From Azadirachta indica (Eukaryota; Streptophyta; Magnoliopsida; Sapindales; Meliaceae), in NCBI GenBank assembly GCA_022749755.1, contig CM040452.1, forward strand, positions 6,156,350-6,220,349: a stretch of 64,000 nucleotides of DNA, read 5' to 3'. Made by a program: the position numbers and the translations under genes. The notes beneath the pieces are model-generated. The model worked only from the letters and a program-made list of their open reading frames with translations. It had not been told where the DNA came from and searched no databases. Below, in pieces: positions 61,341-64,000 of the stretch; position 1 is the first letter of the stretch; every line of letters begins with the position of its first letter.

Positions 61341-64000
61341 AGACTGTACCTACTCTGTTTACTGCCAACTTTTTTATTTTGTTATTATTATTATTATATT
61401 TACTCTTAAGAAAAATTTCCAAAAAATTGAAATAAATTTAATAGGATCTAAAATTACATTTTATTTTATTAAATAGAAATTTATTATAATATAATATCTT
61501 TTTCAGATTTTGAGATCTATTAAATAACACAGGTAACCGAGGCACACGTGCGAGGACTGTGGTCGGTTTTGGCACATGCAGGAACGGTCTGTTTGGTTTG
61601 GCGGTCGAGAAGTTGGACTGTTTCTTTTTTCTTATCGATTTTTTCGTTCTTGGAGAACTTATAAACTTTTAATTTTTATCTTCTTGGTTTTCTCGCGATA
61701 TTTTTGTTCGCTTGTTTATATGCATGGGCTTTTTGGGTCTACGAGGATTTTAAAACAACCCCATGCTGCCCCCATAAAACCGTTTAAGAAAATTAAAATA
61801 AAAAGATTATTCATAATCTAGCTTAATTCATTCAAATTTGTTCAATTTAACCCAAATTCATAAATAAAGTTAAATTTATACGACATCGTTTAATTTACTC
61901 TCTGTATATGAGAGTAAATTTATAAGTTAAATTTTATTTAATTTTAATTTTAATTTTAAACAAAATTTTATTTTTCGATCTCTTAATAAAATTCTCTAAA
62001 TATAATAAAGATGATCATTACACTAACATAATTGATAATAAGTCAATTTTAAATTAATTAAAGGGTTAAAAATTAAACTTTATCATGATAAAGATGTATG
62101 TAGTAAAAAGACATTTTAAGAAATTCTTATAAATAAAGAAGCTTTCAAATGAAGTTAGATTACCAAATTGATTTAACATTGTGGCTCCTTATATCACGTC
62201 CAAAACATATTAATCATGATTGGTACAAGTATAATTAATATATGGTTTACCTTTTACTTGTAGTAATAATGATAGTGATATCTACCATCACACTCATAAA
62301 TAGATTTTTATAGGATAAGCACCCTATTAGACTAATCATTTTCAAGAAATTATATTTTAAAAATTTATTATTTGCTTTTAATTGATTGTGTTATGGCATT
62401 TAATCCAAATAAAAGAAGGAATTTATTAATGTCTTATTAAAATATAATAAATTTATAATCGTGATGTGACATGAAAGTTAAACTTTAATACCTTTTCTTG
62501 CAAGCAAAATTAATATTACAAATGAATAATTTATTTCAATCTCACCTTAAATATAAAAAATAAAATAAAAAAATGCTTTGACTTATTATTTATGACAAAT
62601 TTTACGTAAAATGTTATTTGTTTAACGTGTGCTTTAATTAAAAATATTTTTAATTAAATAATTTTATTATTTATTTTTTTGGACATTCGAAGTAGAAGTT
62701 TTATAATATCAAAATATTCTTCAAATAATTTGTGTGAGTTGGGGGGGTTCGCGATTATCCGATTAAAAGTCGGGTCAAAATATCGCCTTAAGAACCGATT
62801 CATAAACGCTATTTGGAAAATAATCGTGTGAAAATATCGTAGACGGTAAATGCTGAAACAAACATACATTGTACGGCGTTGTTAATGTGAGGTACAGCTC
62901 AGCTGTACCGGTTAGTTTCAGTTAATAATTTAAAGGACAGAGGGATTCTAATATGAAGTTTCTCAGCCTACCATAGTCAGTACAAATCAACTAATAATAT
63001 ATTGCCAAGTGTCAAGAACAATAAGATCGTGCAAGTGTCTTATTCGTGATTGGTTTAGTGCAAGGATTGTATTTGTAGCTATTGTAGATGATTCTGCTCT
63101 CACTGAATGCAGTTCCGTCGTCCATGGGGAACGGCGTCGCTTTCTCCCATCAAAATTTCTCAAAAAATTTTTAAAATATTAAGGAATAAAATTTAATTAA
63201 AAAAAAAAGGATTTGTAATAAAAACAAATTTGAAAAGGAAATTATAAATATGAAAATAAATCTCTTCATATATTAGAATTGACCTCTTCTAAATTCTCTA
63301 ACTATGTTTTATGTAAATTCAATCGCGAACTTAGCAGTTGCCTTCAGACTAAGATGTGAGTTGTTAAGAATAAAATTAATCAACTCTCATAATTATATTA
63401 TATTAATTGAGCTTTAAGTTCATAAGTTAAAAACAGTCTCTTACAAATTAAAAAACAAAATTCAGGAAATATGAATCTATCAAAATCTTGTTGAATCTAA
63501 TTTGTCTTTTATTGAAAGAGATTAAATATTATTTATCTATTTAATTAAACTTATAAGCAGAATCCTCGCACCTAATCTCATGATCAAAACCTTCTATTTT
63601 AAATCAATATTATATATTAATATTACCACAAGCAAAGTTAAATAATTATTACATATTTTCTACATATTATGTATAAAATATATTTTGTATAATTAAAATA
63701 TGATTAGTAGGTAATCAGTTCTGTATTTGATGTGAAATCATAGATTTAATTAACAATTTTCTCATGATTACAAACCTTTTTTATTTTTTAAATAAATATT
63801 TTCCTTTTGCTTTGTTTATTGAGTTTGAATGTACTAATGTACAGATTTGCACTATAAACGAAGCAATTATTTTAATTTGTTTACAACGGAATCTTTGAAT
63901 TTAAAATTTTTTTAGTTTCAATTTATATAAAAAATTTAAAAGAAAATTACCTTGTTACCATTTTTGGATAAGTGGATGTATAAAATGTCTATTCTAGAAT
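61341..64000. other. AT-rich distal region, no gene seen
   Basis: No ORF here has family resemblance; the plus-strand frame at 61576-61821 looks like chance. A perfect palindrome, GGTACAGCTCAGCTGTACC, lies at 62891-62909 within a less AT-rich patch (about 62740-63150) that could belong to an element or to a gene outside the window. Confidence 0.35.

Noticed and set aside
1..64000. CRISPR arrays, operons, bacterial genes or rRNA/tRNA genes
   Set aside because: Searched for by eye and not found. Regular short repeats here are plant microsatellites, and the gene structures are intron-containing nuclear plant genes.

Overview
The window is nuclear DNA of a flowering plant, probably a eudicot. 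It is very AT-rich, has multi-exon genes with GT-AG introns, and carries plant-only families (a UGT with a PSPG box, EIN3-like, CLE peptide, AHP-type HPt, MCTP/FTIP). The species cannot be fixed from the sequence. All splice sites were read by eye and checked only by reading-frame continuity and family similarity.

Layout. 1-8 kb: a UDP-glycosyltransferase pair of the UGT92A type, first a decayed pseudogene, then an intact single-exon copy, separated by a foldback element and an AAT microsatellite. 9.7-13.8 kb (minus): JMJ30, a JmjC histone demethylase, six exons. 14.5-33.8 kb (plus): a tandem array of small six-exon genes of the histidine-containing phosphotransfer (HPt/AHP) family. I resolve eight gene-length copies plus two terminal-exon fragments. 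Five copies are intact, and all five lack the phospho-accepting histidine (Asn, Val, Asp, Ala, Asp). The only copy that keeps the His carries a 2-nt deletion. 34.7-35.3 kb (minus): a three-exon CLE peptide gene of the CLV3/CLE40 type that no long ORF reveals. 37.2-39.0 kb (minus): an EIN3-like transcription factor of the EIL3/SLIM1 type. 39.9-43.1 kb: AT-rich intergenic DNA with a second foldback element. 43.1-50.6 kb (minus): a seven-exon gene for a predicted 2317-residue fusion protein (flavin oxidoreductase, fatty-acyl-AMP ligase, carrier protein, membrane segments with left-handed beta-helix domains, and a catalase-like domain). 52.7-54.7 kb: a solo LTR with a perfect 5-bp target duplication. 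57.7-60.0 kb (minus): an MCTP/FTIP protein with three C2 domains, probably with introns in its 5' leader. 60.2-64 kb: leader, promoter and AT-rich sequence.

The two most unusual items are the pseudo-HPt array and the giant synthetase-like gene. AHP6 of Arabidopsis, an HPt with Asn in place of His, inhibits cytokinin phosphorelay, so an expanded cluster of His-less HPts could be a lineage-specific set of dampeners or decoys; that is inference. The giant protein has the parts to activate, carry and oxidise an acyl or aminoacyl substrate at a membrane, and its product is unknown. The genes are not an operon; they are independently promoted plant genes.
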